Assembly (NCBI GenBank): GCA_016841765.1
Contig: JAENYN010000013.1
Span: 31,556 to 95,555 of the forward strand
Length of the DNA stretch: 64,000 nucleotides
Direction: 5' to 3'
Source: Guptibacillus hwajinpoensis
GTDB taxonomy: Bacteria; Bacillota; Bacilli; Bacillales; Bacillaceae_O
Part shown: positions 54,505 to 63,781 of the stretch, piece after piece
Layout of the letters: every line of letters begins with the position of its first letter
Numbering within the stretch: position 1 is the first letter of the stretch
Program-made: the position numbers and the translations under genes
The notes under the pieces: model-generated
Told to the model about the DNA's origin: nothing
The model's database searches: none
What the model saw: the letters and a program-made list of their open reading frames with translations, nothing else

Positions 54505-54671
54505 CAACATCACCTCAGCATTACCAACTTCTTTTATTAAAAACATCGCCGTGTGCTTTGGCCGGCCGAATTGAACAGGCCTCTTTTATGGTTTTCCTTA
54601 TTCGGAAAATAGCAAACCCGGCAGGCCGGCTACTCACCGGAACCCGCCGTACGCCGTAGGATTAAGCCTCG

Positions 54672-54890
54672 CTATTCTTCCATATATACCTCTTGATACG
54701 CTTCCTCAAGGTTCCGTATCCGCCTGACAATTTCAGAGTTTTTATTGATTTGATCATCTAAGATTGAGCCAACCACCACTTTATAATAACTATTCATTGC
54801 CTGTATTTTTGTGAAATGATTTTGGTTTTTGATTATATAGCCCCTGAAATTTTCAGCCAGCCTGTCCTTGCTGAACATTTCATTATTCAC
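54672..54890 (-). CDS. Uncharacterised small helical protein
   Basis: 72 residues from GTG 54890 (AGGGGGAG upstream), preferred to the TTG at 54914. All-helical and charged: AENFRGYIIKNQNHFTKIQAMNSYYKVVVGSILDD, with EIVRRIRNLEEAYQEVYMEE at the end. I do not recognise the family. It lies upstream of ytwF and downstream of array B and may be a small regulatory or spore-specific protein. Confidence 0.55.
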   Translation of the reverse strand: MNNEMFSKDRLAENFRGYIIKNQNHFTKIQAMNSYYKVVVGSILDDQINKNSEIVRRIRNLEEAYQEVYMEE

Positions 54891-55074
54891 TGGCAACTCC
54901 CCCTGTTTGAGCAAATGTTAAAGGAAAATTTTGTCGAGCTGATTTTTATCATAAGCGCTAAATCCTTATTAATCAAAGAAAAAGACCTGTCGGCAAGACT
55001 GTTTGTGTTCATCCCTTTTGGCGTTTTTAATATTAAACGCTTTTTTACGTTGGAATGGGTGGGGGCTTTAGGGT

Positions 55075-55620
55075 AATGATGGTTCAGTGCTTTTACTGAT
55101 GCTCTTATTCTGATTAGACGAACTGAATGGTGATTCAGTGCGGATATTTACGCCTTTTCTCCAATTAAGCGCACTGAATGGTGATTCAGTGCGGATATTT
55201 TTACGCTTTCCCCAATTAGACGCACTGAATAATGGTTCAGTGCGGATATTTACGCCTTTTCCCCAATTAGGCGCACTGAATGATGGTTCAGTGCGGATAT
55301 TTACGCCTTTTCTCCAATTAGACGCACTGAATGATGGTTCAGTGCGGATATTTACGCCTTTTCCCCAATTAGACGCACTGAATAATGGTTCAGTGCAGAT
55401 ATTTACGTCCTTTTCCCCAATTAGACGCACTGAATATTGATTCAGTGCGGATATTCACGCCTGTTCTCCAATTAGGCGCACTGAATGATGGTTCAGTGCT
55501 TATATTCACGCTCTTCCCCTAATAAGGCGCACTGAATAATGGTTCACCATAGATATTCATGCTACACGCACTAAATAATGATTCAGCACTGATATTCACG
55601 CCTCTATCTCTAATCAAACG
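55075..55620. repeat. Tandem array B, 51-bp period, palindromic core shared with array A
   Basis: Nine complete cores (GCACTGAAT-nnn-GGTTCAGTGC type) start at 55120, 55171, 55222, 55273, 55324, 55375, 55427, 55478 and 55529; the step is 51 bp with one of 52. Linkers (GGATATTTACGCC, TTTTCCCCAATTAGA) differ from array A but align with it at lower identity. Decayed units lie at both ends. Frames that stay open through it encode only the repeat. It fills the gap downstream of leuS. Confidence 0.9.
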
Positions 55621-55653
55621 AACAGAACTAACGATTCTAACACACCAAAAAAA

Positions 55654-55679
55654 GGACGAAATCACATCTGATTCCGTCC
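55654..55679 (-). terminator. Terminator after leuS
   Basis: Minus strand GGACGGAATCA / TGATTTCGTCC then TTTTTTT, about 60 bp past the stop. Confidence 0.85.
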
Positions 55680-55741
55680 ACAAGTTGTTGTATAAGTAAA
55701 TTCTTTCTCAGAAACAACTGCATACACAGCTTTCTTCCAAC

Positions 55742-58159
55742 CTAATTCGCTACGATGTTCACCAGCTTGCCAGGTACGGCGATCACTTTTCGAACTGTCT
55801 TGCCTTCGAGCATTTCTTTCACGTTTTCGTCATTCATGACAAGCTCTTCCATCTGTTCTTTTGAAGCGTCAGAAGGAATATTCATACGATGTTTCACTTT
55901 GCCCATCAGCTGTACGACAATTTCAATTTCGTCTTCAACCAGTTTTGATTCATCGAACATCGGCCATGCTTCATAGGTGATGGTCTCAGGGTGACCCAGT
56001 TTCTCCCAGAGCTCCTCGGCAAGGTGCGGCGCTACAGGGGAAAGCATTTTTACAAACCCTTCCATGAAGCTTTTAGGCAGCGCTTCTGCTTTATAGGCTT
56101 CATTGATGAATACCATCAACTGGGAGACACCTACATTAAAGCGCATCTCATTAAAATCTTCCGTCACCTTTTTCACGGTTTGGTGATAGACGCGCTCAAG
56201 GGTGTCATTCGGCTGCGAATCCGATATCGCAGCGTTCAAGCTGCCATTTTCAGTAACGAATAAGCGCCAAATCCGGTCCAGGAAGCGGCGGGAGCCGTCA
56301 AGTCCGTTTTCTGACCATGCGATTGATGCTTCAAGAGGCCCCATGAACATTTCATAAAGGCGCAGGGTATCAGCACCGTGGCTTTCCACGATATCGTCCG
56401 GGTTCACGACATTTCCGCGTGACTTACTCATTTTTTCGTTGTTTTCTCCAAGAATCATGCCTTGATTAAAGAGGCTCTGGAACGGCTCTTTTGTCGGCAC
56501 GATCCCTGCGTCATAAAGGACTTTATGCCAGAAGCGGGCATAAAGCAGGTGAAGGACAGCATGTTCGGCCCCGCCGATGTAAATATCGACCGGCAGCCAC
56601 GTTTCCAGCTTGTCAGGATCGGCCAACTGCTCAGTGTTATGCGGGTCAATATAACGCAAATAGTACCAGCAGCTTCCTGCCCACTGCGGCATCGTGTTCG
56701 TCTCACGGCGGCCCTCCATGCCCGTTTCTTCATCAACGACATTTACCCACTCTTCCACATTGGCAAGCGGTGATTCGCCTGTTCCGGACGGTTTGATTTC
56801 ATCCACTTTCGGCAGCATAAGCGGCAGTTCCTCTTCGGGCACTGGCTTCATTGTGCCATCTTCCAGGTGGATGATCGGAATCGGCTCGCCCCAGTAACGC
56901 TGGCGGCTGAACAGCCAATCGCGCAGTCTGTATGTTGTTTTCTTCGTGCCTTTTCCTTTGTCCTCCAGCCATTCAATGGCTTTTTCAATCGCCTCTTCTT
57001 TCCCTAATCCATCAAGGAAATCGGAGTTGACGTGCTTTCCGTCTCCTGTATAGGCTTCCTGCTCGATATTCCCGCCTTCAACGACTTCGACAATCGGCAA
57101 ATCATACTTTTGAGCAAATTCCCAGTCGCGTTCGTCATGGCCCGGAACTGCCATAATAGCCCCGGTGCCGTAACTCATCAGGACATAATCGGCAATCCAG
57201 ACGGGCAACTTGCTGCCGTTGATCGGGTTGACGGCATAGGCACCTGTGAAAACGCCCGTTTTGTCTTTGGCGAGGTCTGTCCGCTCAAGATCACTTTTCG
57301 CCTGAACCATCTGCTTATATTCATAAACGGCCGCTTTATGTTCTTCCGTCACAATGTCATCGACAAGCGGATTTTCCGGAGCGAGGACACAATAAGTGGC
57401 TCCAAACAGGGTGTCCGGCCTGGTCGTGAAAACAGTGAACCCTGCGTCGATGCCGTCTATTGCAAAATCAACTTCAGCACCCTCCGACCGGCCGATCCAG
57501 TTGCGCTGCATTTCTTTGATGCTTTCCGGCCAGTCAAGTTCTTCAAGATCTTCAAGCAGGCGGTCGGCATACTCCGTGATTTTAAGCATCCACTGCTTCA
57601 TCGGGCGGCGCTCGACCGGGTGACCGCCCCGTTCGCTCTTCCCGTCGATGACTTCTTCATTGGCCAGTACCGTACCTAGTGCCGGGCACCAGTTCACCGG
57701 CACTTCATCTACATATGCCAGCCCGCGCTCATACAGTTTCAAGAAAATCCATTGTGTCCATTTATAATAGCCGGGATCGGTCGTATTGACCTCCCTGTCC
57801 CAGTCATATGAAAAGCCGAGAGATTTGATCTGGCGCCGGAATGTATCGATGTTGTGCTCAGTGAATTCAGCCGGGTCATTCCCGGTATCAAGCGCGTACT
57901 GTTCCGCAGGCAGTCCGAAGGCGTCCCACCCCATCGGATGAAGGACATTATATCCTTGCATGCGCTTCATCCTGGATAAAATATCAGTTGCCGTATAACC
58001 TTCCGGATGGCCGACATGCAGTCCGGCACCTGAAGGATACGGGAACATATCAAGCGCATAAAATTTTTCCTTGTCAGGCTGTTCCTTGGTCTTGAACGTC
58101 TTATTTTCCTCCCAATACTGCTGCCATTTCTTTTCAATTGATTTGTGATCAAATGACAT
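55742..58159 (-). CDS. leuS: LeuS, leucyl-tRNA synthetase
   Basis: 805 residues, full length for a bacterial LeuRS. Class I motifs: [12 protein letters not shown] (HIGH) near residue 48, an editing domain with [13 protein letters not shown], and EKMSKSRGN (KMSKS) near 580. A C-terminal tRNA-binding region ends [10 protein letters not shown]. Charges tRNA-Leu in the cytosol. A T-box leader (58195-58470) with a CUC specifier links expression to uncharged tRNA-Leu. Confidence 0.97.
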   Translation of the reverse strand: MSFDHKSIEKKWQQYWEENKTFKTKEQPDKEKFYALDMFPYPSGAGLHVGHPEGYTATDILSRMKRMQGYNVLHPMGWDAFGLPAEQYALDTGNDPAEFTEHNIDTFRRQIKSLGFSYDWDREVNTTDPGYYKWTQWIFLKLYERGLAYVDEVPVNWCPALGTVLANEEVIDGKSERGGHPVERRPMKQWMLKITEYADRLLEDLEELDWPESIKEMQRNWIGRSEGAEVDFAIDGIDAGFTVFTTRPDTLFGATYCVLAPENPLVDDIVTEEHKAAVYEYKQMVQAKSDLERTDLAKDKTGVFTGAYAVNPINGSKLPVWIADYVLMSYGTGAIMAVPGHDERDWEFAQKYDLPIVEVVEGGNIEQEAYTGDGKHVNSDFLDGLGKEEAIEKAIEWLEDKGKGTKKTTYRLRDWLFSRQRYWGEPIPIIHLEDGTMKPVPEEELPLMLPKVDEIKPSGTGESPLANVEEWVNVVDEETGMEGRRETNTMPQWAGSCWYYLRYIDPHNTEQLADPDKLETWLPVDIYIGGAEHAVLHLLYARFWHKVLYDAGIVPTKEPFQSLFNQGMILGENNEKMSKSRGNVVNPDDIVESHGADTLRLYEMFMGPLEASIAWSENGLDGSRRFLDRIWRLFVTENGSLNAAISDSQPNDTLERVYHQTVKKVTEDFNEMRFNVGVSQLMVFINEAYKAEALPKSFMEGFVKMLSPVAPHLAEELWEKLGHPETITYEAWPMFDESKLVEDEIEIVVQLMGKVKHRMNIPSDASKEQMEELVMNDENVKEMLEGKTVRKVIAVPGKLVNIVAN

Positions 58160-58194
58160 GATAGTCCTCCTTTAACGAATTTAAACTCAAAAAA

Positions 58195-58470
58195 TTTCGG
58201 CTATAAAAAAGCCTCCCATCCCTGAAAAAGGGACGAGAGGCGTCATATCCTTCCCGCGGTACCACCCGGTTTAGTGCATAAAGCACCCGCTTATCAATCC
58301 TTAACGCGGACGGACGGCAGACCTTACTGAATCCGTTTCAGATCTGCAACTTGAAGGCGAGTTCATGGGGAAATCGGGATTGGCTTGCAGCTTCCGCCAA
58401 CTCTCTGGGACCCTATTCTGCCATTACTATTCCTTCGCATCGTTTTTAGCCGTTTCCATATCTTCTTAAT
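58195..58470 (-). promoter_or_regulatory. T-box leader riboswitch of leuS, CUC (Leu) specifier
   Basis: On the minus strand the leader reads from a promoter at 58475-58503 through an AGAGAGTTGG-type AG box. The specifier loop contains GAACTCGCC (58356-58364), giving CUC at 58359-58361. The T-box itself is GGGTGGTACCGCG (58255-58267). A terminator (GCCTCTCGTCCC / GGGATGGGAGGC then TTTTTT; 58205-58242) precedes leuS. Uncharged tRNA-Leu should stabilise the antiterminator. Confidence 0.92.
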
Positions 58471-58474
58471 TTTA

Positions 58475-58503
58475 AATATAGGACTTCCCGACTGTCAAGT
58501 CAA
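58475..58503 (-). promoter_or_regulatory. Sigma-A promoter for leuS
   Basis: TTGACT, 17-nt spacer, TATATT on the minus strand, placing the transcript start near 58468 at the T-box 5' end. Confidence 0.75.
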
Positions 58504-58550
58504 GAACCACAGAGAACGACGTGCCGCCCACCTCTTATCGGCAGAAGAAT

Positions 58551-59765
58551 TCACACTCCTGAAACAACAGTATCAGGCTTCACAGAATTGATTTCTTTCA
58601 GCTTTCTGTCATAAACAATCGTTGCCGCCATTGCGGCCATATAGAACCCGATCAGGATAGTAAAAAGGATTTGCATGCCGAACAGATCGGCAACCATGCC
58701 TCCAAGAACAGGTCCAAGCATTCTTCCTCCTGTCGCTGTGCTGTTGACAATCCCCTGGTAAAAGCCCTGCCTCCCTTTAGGCGCCAGTTCATTAGCGGCA
58801 GTCGGCACAGCCGGCCAGACAAACATTTCCCCGATCGTAAGAATGACCATCGCAGCTGCAAAACCTGTGAAAGCCGCCGACTGCCCCGCAACGGCAAAGG
58901 CAGCAATGAAAATGGCGAGCCCTGTTAAAATTTGGGCTTTTATCGTTTTGACAAGCCGGTCAACAGCCAGTTTCAAAAGCGGCTGCCCGAGGACAATCAG
59001 TGCTCCATTTACCGTCCAGAGCATGCTATATTGTTTTAATGTAATGTTGAGTTCCTGTGTATAGGCAGCAATGGTCGATTGCCATTGGACATATCCCATC
59101 CAGGCCAACAAATAGCCGAAGCTCAACAAGATTAAAGCTTGCAGCCGCTTTTTGCTCTTGACGGAAGAATTCTGGTCAAAGATACTGGTCGGGCTCGCCC
59201 CATACTCAACATGGCCGGACTGGATCCCTTTGAACCCAAATACAGCGAGTCCTAAAAACACCATGTACATGATGGCATTTGCAATAAACACGTATTCAAA
59301 TTTATAGGATGCGACCAGGCCTCCGGCAGCCGCTCCGATCGCCACCCCCAGATTCTGGGCAACATAGACGGCATTAAACGCTTTACGGCCGCCTTCAGGC
59401 CAAACACTCCCGACCATCGCATACATAGCAGGAAAAATCATTCCCGCACCGAACCCGAGCACCGCCATCAAAACCGCATAGGCGTAAAAATCCTTGTGAA
59501 AAAAAATCATTGAAGTTACGGCAGATGTTGTAATCAGAATTCCGCTGATAATCGTCCGGTATCCGCCGATTTTATCAAACAGGACTCCGCCGAAAAGATT
59601 GCCGATAATGCCCGCACCGGCATTAAACATGAGCACAAGCCCAGCAATTGCCAGCGACTTCCCTAAATGTTCGTGTATATAAATGGTGTTGAGCGGCCAT
59701 AAAAATGAAGCTCCAGTAACATTGATCACCATGCCGGCAACAAGCAGCCACAGTGCCTTTGGCAT
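58551..59765 (-). CDS. MFS transporter, drug-efflux-like (YttB type)
   Basis: 404 residues from ATG 59765 (GAGGGGG six bases upstream); two in-frame ATGs further upstream are poorer. Twelve membrane helices, with FNAGAGIIGNLFGGVLFDKIGG as loop 2-3 motif A and GFGAGMIFPAMYAMVG. Resembles the MFS_1 group with YttB, which lies next to leuS in B. subtilis. The substrate is unknown. A T-box leader separates it from leuS. Confidence 0.82.
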   Translation of the reverse strand: MPKALWLLVAGMVINVTGASFLWPLNTIYIHEHLGKSLAIAGLVLMFNAGAGIIGNLFGGVLFDKIGGYRTIISGILITTSAVTSMIFFHKDFYAYAVLMAVLGFGAGMIFPAMYAMVGSVWPEGGRKAFNAVYVAQNLGVAIGAAAGGLVASYKFEYVFIANAIMYMVFLGLAVFGFKGIQSGHVEYGASPTSIFDQNSSVKSKKRLQALILLSFGYLLAWMGYVQWQSTIAAYTQELNITLKQYSMLWTVNGALIVLGQPLLKLAVDRLVKTIKAQILTGLAIFIAAFAVAGQSAAFTGFAAAMVILTIGEMFVWPAVPTAANELAPKGRQGFYQGIVNSTATGGRMLGPVLGGMVADLFGMQILFTILIGFYMAAMAATIVYDRKLKEINSVKPDTVVSGV

Positions 59766-60070
59766 GCTCATCCCCCTCTTGCTTATAAAATTATTTCGCA
59801 TACCAAAATAATTTTAGTCATTCCTTTCCAAAGATGCAATAAAAATCGTTGCGGAAGACAAATAATTCATGAAAAAAAGAAAAGGAACAGATTTTAAACG
59901 GAAGGGGGCCGATAATGCGGAATACCGTAAAACAGGTGAAATAACTTCAATATGTATAGTTCCATAAATAACAGTACAACCAGCAAACAAAAAACGCCGG
60001 GATACTAAATAAAATCCAGGGATTGTTTCTTCAGTTAATGTTCCCGTTCAATCTGGTGAATATGGACACT
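59766..60070. other. Spacer upstream of the YttB-like gene
   Basis: No gene with good RBS. A 32-codon frame from 59868 (MKKRKGTDFKRKGADNAEYR...) has an ambiguous RBS and no recognised relative. It could be a fragment of a small spore-associated protein but is not called. Confidence 0.3.
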
Positions 60071-60100
60071 GAATTTGATGATAGACGGTTATGGGATTGC

Positions 60101-60400
60101 GTGCCTATATTGTTACCTCCCAGCTGTTTATAGGCATGCATCACACGCTTCCGTTCCTATTTTGTTACCTCCCCGCTGTTTATAGGCACGCGACTCAAGC
60201 TTCCGTTCCTATTTTGTTACCTCCCCAATATTTATAGGCACGCAATTCAAGTTTCCGTTCCTATGTTGCTACCTTCCAGCTGTTTATAGGCACGCGACCC
60301 AAGCTTCCGTTCCTATATTTTTACCTCCCTGCTGATTATAGGCACGCGACTCAAATTTCCGTTCCTATATTTGGTTTACTCTCGTAATTATCGGCACACG
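60101..60400. repeat. Tandem array C, 52-bp period
   Basis: Units mark TTTATAGGC at 60127, 60179, 60231, 60283 and 60335, with a diverged sixth at 60387, each exactly 52 bp apart. Consensus linkers run CACGCGACTCAAGCTTCCG, TTCCTATTTTGTTACC, TCCCCGCTG. The arms CGTTCCTAT and ATAGGCACG pair across the linker (G-T pair allowed). Not coding. Confidence 0.88.
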
Positions 60401-60750
60401 ACACACCCTTTATGCAGAGAAGCCTGGTTAATAGCAAGCGCTGAGCCTCTCTCGGTTGTTGCGCTTCTGTGGATCTCAGCTATACAGCTGCTCCGGTTTA
60501 AGCCCCTTCGGCTCCAACCAACTGGTGTATGAACAGATGTCCCGCTTCTACTTAAAATATTGGGGTAGATAAAAACAAGCAACCCCACACCAATACATTT
60601 GTTAAAGAGAACTCTCTATACCGTAAATTCCATTGGATGAAGAACTTCCAGGCCCTTACTTGCCTTTACAAAAAACCGTTTGGCGTTTATATACTTTGTT
60701 TATGAGTCGTCTGCTAAGTCATCATATAAAACCCAGTAACTTTAAGGGAA
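60401..60750. other. Spacer between array C and the ytzC terminator
   Basis: A GC-richer patch (about 60440-60540, CTCTCGGTTGTTGCGC, CAGCTGCTCCGG) has self-complementary bits but no family I could place. No gene recognised. Confidence 0.3.
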
Positions 60751-60786
60751 AAACAGACCAAACCATATGCGGTTTGGTCTGTTTTT
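60751..60786. terminator. Terminator downstream of ytzC
   Basis: AAACAGACCAAACC / GGTTTGGTCTGTTT with a 6-nt loop; works for the minus-strand ytzC transcript. Confidence 0.85.
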
Positions 60787-60873
60787 ACTTATGTCATTTG
60801 GTATGTTTTCCCACGAAACGGATCTGCTTATTTTAAAAGCCACCCATCTCCTTTTTGAGTACACTTGTATAAA

Positions 60874-61137
60874 TTAAAATTCGTTTAAAATCATATGCTG
60901 CTGCATTTCCCGGACTTGCAGCTGGATGCGGTAGACCTGCTCTTTTTGCTGCTGATTGCCGCTTTGCATCAATGTATCGAGATCAAATGCAAGTTTCTCC
61001 AGTTCGAGCTGTGCCTGGGAATATCCTTCTTCATTGTAATGCTCCTGTTTTTTCGCTTCCTCCAATTGCTTTTCTGCAAACGTCAAGACCTCTTCGGCCC
61101 GATGGATATGATCATCAACTGAGGCGCGTGTCGCCAT
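60874..61137 (-). CDS. ytzC: YtzC-like helical protein
   Basis: 87 residues, nearly all helix: MATRASVDDHIHRAEEVL then heptads through EVMQQHMILNEF-like end (REMQQHMILNEF). It matches YtzC of B. subtilis, of unknown function. RBS AAGGAGGG at 8 nt from ATG. Divergent from ytqA, as in B. subtilis. Confidence 0.88.
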   Translation of the reverse strand: MATRASVDDHIHRAEEVLTFAEKQLEEAKKQEHYNEEGYSQAQLELEKLAFDLDTLMQSGNQQQKEQVYRIQLQVREMQQHMILNEF

Positions 61138-61295
61138 GTGTAACCCTCCTTCTTTTTGCGGTTAGTTTGCTCAAAACCGTTTTTGCTTATTTATGTCTTT
61201 TCCATTTGGAGAAAAAGGGGTAACGTGCTAAAATGCCTTAGTATACCATTAACAACCTGCACAAAGCCGGAATGTAATGAAAGGGGAAATAATGG

Positions 61296-62261
61296 ATGAA
61301 AACGACCAATCCGTTTCCTTATTCAAGTGACCAGAAACGATACCATACATGGAATTACCATCTGCGCAAGCAGTTTGGACATAAAGTTTTCAAAGTATCC
61401 CTCGACGGAGGGTTTGACTGCCCGAACAGGGATGGCACCGTCGCTCATGGCGGCTGCACGTTTTGCAGTGCGGCCGGCTCTGGTGATTTTGCCGGAAACC
61501 GCAAAGAAGATCTCGTCACACAATTCAATACGATCAAAGACCAGATGCATGAAAAATGGAAGGACGGAAAGTACATGGGATACTTCCAGGCGTTCACAAA
61601 TACACATGCACCTGTTGAAGAACTGCGCGAGAAATTCGAAGTCATCCTTGAACAGGAAGGGGTTGTAGGCCTGTCCATTGCTACAAGGCCCGATTGCCTT
61701 CCGGATGATGTAGTGGAGTATCTGGCCGAATTGAATGAGCGGACTTATTTATGGGTCGAGCTCGGCCTGCAGACTGTCCATCAGGAAACAGCAGATTTGA
61801 TCAACCGTGCCCATGACTTCAAAACGTATGTGGAAGGGGTAGAAAAACTGAGGAAACACGGCATCAGGGTCTGTTCCCACATCATTAACGGGCTTCCCGG
61901 TGAAACACCGGAAATGATGATGGAATCTGCCCGGGCTGTTGCAAAACTCGATGTACAGGGAATTAAGATCCACCTTCTGCATTTGCTGAAAGGCACTCCG
62001 ATGGTCAGGCAATATGAAAAAGGGCTCCTCAAATTCCTGTCGTTCGAAGAGTATATCAACCTTGTCGTTGATCAGCTTGAAATCATGCCGCCCGAAATGA
62101 TCGTCCACCGCATCACCGGCGACGGACCACCCGACTTAATGATCGGGCCGATGTGGAGCCTGAAAAAGTGGGAAGTCCTGAACGCCATTGACGCCGAATT
62201 GGAACGCCGCAACAGCTGGCAGGGAAAAAAGTGCGAACTTGGTGCAAAAGCGGAGGCATGA
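61296..62261 (+). CDS. mnmL: YtqA/MnmL, radical-SAM tRNA-modification enzyme
   Basis: 321 residues. The 4Fe-4S motif is a long-spaced cysteine set CPNRDGTVAHGGCTFC (C-x11-C-x2-C, about 32-47), as in the TIGR01212 group. GLSIATRPDCLPDDVVEYL and VELGLQTVHQET complete the SAM barrel. In B. subtilis YtqA (MnmL) acts with YtqB (MnmM) in Gram-positive synthesis of mnm5s2U34 in tRNA. RBS AAAGGGGA nine bases upstream of ATG 61296. Stop overlaps the ytqB start region by one base gap, so the pair is one operon. Confidence 0.93.
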   Translation: MKTTNPFPYSSDQKRYHTWNYHLRKQFGHKVFKVSLDGGFDCPNRDGTVAHGGCTFCSAAGSGDFAGNRKEDLVTQFNTIKDQMHEKWKDGKYMGYFQAFTNTHAPVEELREKFEVILEQEGVVGLSIATRPDCLPDDVVEYLAELNERTYLWVELGLQTVHQETADLINRAHDFKTYVEGVEKLRKHGIRVCSHIINGLPGETPEMMMESARAVAKLDVQGIKIHLLHLLKGTPMVRQYEKGLLKFLSFEEYINLVVDQLEIMPPEMIVHRITGDGPPDLMIGPMWSLKKWEVLNAIDAELERRNSWQGKKCELGAKAEA

Positions 62262-62262
62262 C

Positions 62263-62835
62263 ATGCTTGAACGAGTCATTCCATTTTCCCACAACTTGTT
62301 AAAAGACGCACTGAGACCTGGTGATATAGCAATTGACGCGACAGGCGGCAATGGCCATGATACCGCTCTGCTGGCCGGGCTGGTCGGCCAGGACGGAACG
62401 ATTTATTCCTTTGATATCCAGAAGCAGGCCCTTGCCAATACCGCGGAACGGCTCAAAGCTCTTTCATTGGACAGCCGGGTCCAGCTCTGCCTTGACAGCC
62501 ACAGCAACCTGCAACAGCACATTCCCGAAAAAAGACTTGAAAAAATCCAGGCTGCCATCTTCAATCTCGGATACCTTCCGGGCGGTGACAAATCGATCGT
62601 GACAAGTGCGGATACCACAATTTCAGCCCTTGAACAGCTTTTAAATTTCATGAAACCTGGTGCGCTCATCATCCTGGTTGTCTATCCCGGTCATCCAGAA
62701 GGAAAAAACGAGTGCGATGAGCTGCTCTCCTACGTGAAAAGCCTTGACCAACAGTCCGTCAGTGTTCTCCAATATGGATTCATCAACCAAAAAAACAACC
62801 CTCCTTTTGTGCTTGCGCTTGAGAAAAGGGCCTGA
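62263..62835 (+). CDS. mnmM: YtqB/MnmM, tRNA nm5s2U methyltransferase
   Basis: 190 residues from ATG 62263 (CGGAGG upstream; an in-frame ATG at 62188 lies within ytqA). The SAM loop IDATGGNGHDTALLAGLVG (about 26-44) and FNLGYLPGGDKSIVT mark the YtqB family, shown to methylate nm5s2U34 to mnm5s2U34 in B. subtilis. Ends at the hairpin 62838-62865. Confidence 0.93.
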   Translation: MLERVIPFSHNLLKDALRPGDIAIDATGGNGHDTALLAGLVGQDGTIYSFDIQKQALANTAERLKALSLDSRVQLCLDSHSNLQQHIPEKRLEKIQAAIFNLGYLPGGDKSIVTSADTTISALEQLLNFMKPGALIILVVYPGHPEGKNECDELLSYVKSLDQQSVSVLQYGFINQKNNPPFVLALEKRA

Positions 62836-62837
62836 CG

Positions 62838-62865
62838 TAAGCTGTCCGCTATGGACAGCTTTTTT
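62838..62865 (+). terminator. Terminator after ytqB
   Basis: AAGCTGTCC / GGACAGCTT with a 5-nt loop and TTTTTT, right after the stop. Confidence 0.88.
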
Positions 62866-62935
62866 CGACTTTTGCTACGTAATCTGAATGACTCACGACA
62901 GAATGTAAGCGTTAACAATTTTGTCACATTTTTAT

Positions 62936-62964
62936 TTGAATTTTTAGATAACTCGTGTTATACT
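62936..62964 (+). promoter_or_regulatory. Sigma-A promoter for the ~800-nt RNA
   Basis: TTGAAT (62936-62941), 17-nt spacer ending in GTGT, TATACT (62959-62964). It lies 70 bp past the ytqB terminator and drives the plus strand. Confidence 0.8.
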
Positions 62965-62970
62965 TTAATC

Positions 62971-63772
62971 AAGATAAAGAAACAAACATTAACATCGCAG
63001 GGGACTCAACCATCTCGGCACGTTCCAAAAGGAATGAAAGACCAGGTGAGTCCTGGCAAACGCAAGATCGAGTAACGCCGGCAACGGCAGTGAAAGTGAT
63101 TTGCAGGAATGGCATTTGGACAGCGGCAAGACGGATCAGAAACCGGATGCAATGAGTTGTCATTCATTAACGGTTATGCCGACCTTGAAGGTTCAATGGA
63201 CAAAAACCATTCCATTGATTTCAGAAACGAAGCGAGGAAAAGGAAAGAAATTATCCTTCTCCAACCAGAAACGAAGAAATCGATGAAATAGGTCCAATGT
63301 AACCTGAGAGGAAATCAAATCGATTAGATGGATAACAGCACCATTTCAAACGGAGCCTGAAAAATCAAACCAACGTTCATCTGCACAAACCGAAAATCGG
63401 GAAAGGTAACAACCACTACCCGCATGAACATGGAAAAATGAAACACGGAAACATGTGAAAGTCGAAAGTGGCGACACAAGTAAACAGGATTATGTGAACG
63501 TGAAGAAATTGGAACATGGAACATGAGTGATTGAGACGGCTCTTATGTTATAGAGAAGTGCTATAACAGAAAGCCTTATCAAAACGGAGCGTACACATAT
63601 CATCACACAAACGGAATTGGAGTAAAATTGTTAGATCCTCCAGTCAAATCGTATAAGCGATCCGCTGGTTTCCAATAACACCGTTAACCGTTACAATCAT
63701 TTAGTGGTGATGTGGCATGGTTGAGCCCCCTGCGGTGTTAAAAATCCCCTCACATTGAGGGGATTTTTTTTG
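62971..63772 (+). ncRNA. Candidate ~800-nt structured non-coding RNA
   Basis: Between a good promoter (62936-62964) and a strong terminator (63742-63768) there is no reading frame with a credible RBS and protein-like composition; the longest frames are about 60-75 codons and overlap each other. The sequence is purine-rich with many GAAA/GCAA runs and compact hairpins: CGTTCC-AAAA-GGAATG (63021-63036), CCAGG/CCTGG (63042-63056), GCCG-GCAA-CGGC with a GNRA loop (63077-63088), CGGG/CCCG (63398-63422), GTCG/CGAC (63461-63475), GTTATAG/CTATAAC inside GGCT/AGCC (63538-63575), CCAG/CTGG around ATCG/CGAT (63640-63668). An 8-bp helix TAACACCG/CGGTGTTA (63676-63740) closes the 3' part. I know no family that fits; it is not RNase P, tmRNA, 6S or SRP RNA by inspection. 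Confidence 0.65.
63742..63768 (+). terminator. Terminator of the ~800-nt RNA
   Basis: AAATCCCCT / AGGGGATTT with a 7-nt loop then TTTTT. Also serves the convergent partial gene downstream. Confidence 0.9.
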
Positions 63773-63781
63773 CATATCTCT

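Noticed and set aside
55068..55440. Open frames of about 100-120 codons on both strands in array B
   Set aside because: They encode only the 17-codon repeat (51 bp is divisible by 3, so any stop-free frame stays open) and have no RBS.
59868..59966. Possible 32-residue basic peptide
   Set aside because: RBS ambiguous and no relative recalled with confidence; left as a note in the spacer entry.
62955..63291. Several 60-75-codon frames inside the ~800-nt RNA
   Set aside because: No RBS at the right distance, overlapping in different frames, low hydrophobicity, no recognisable motif. They favour the non-coding reading, though a peptide cannot be ruled out.
62971..63772. Group I or group II intron as an explanation for the RNA
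   Set aside because: It sits between a promoter and terminator and not within a gene. I saw no GUGYG start with a domain V-like hairpin near the end, and no intron-encoded protein.
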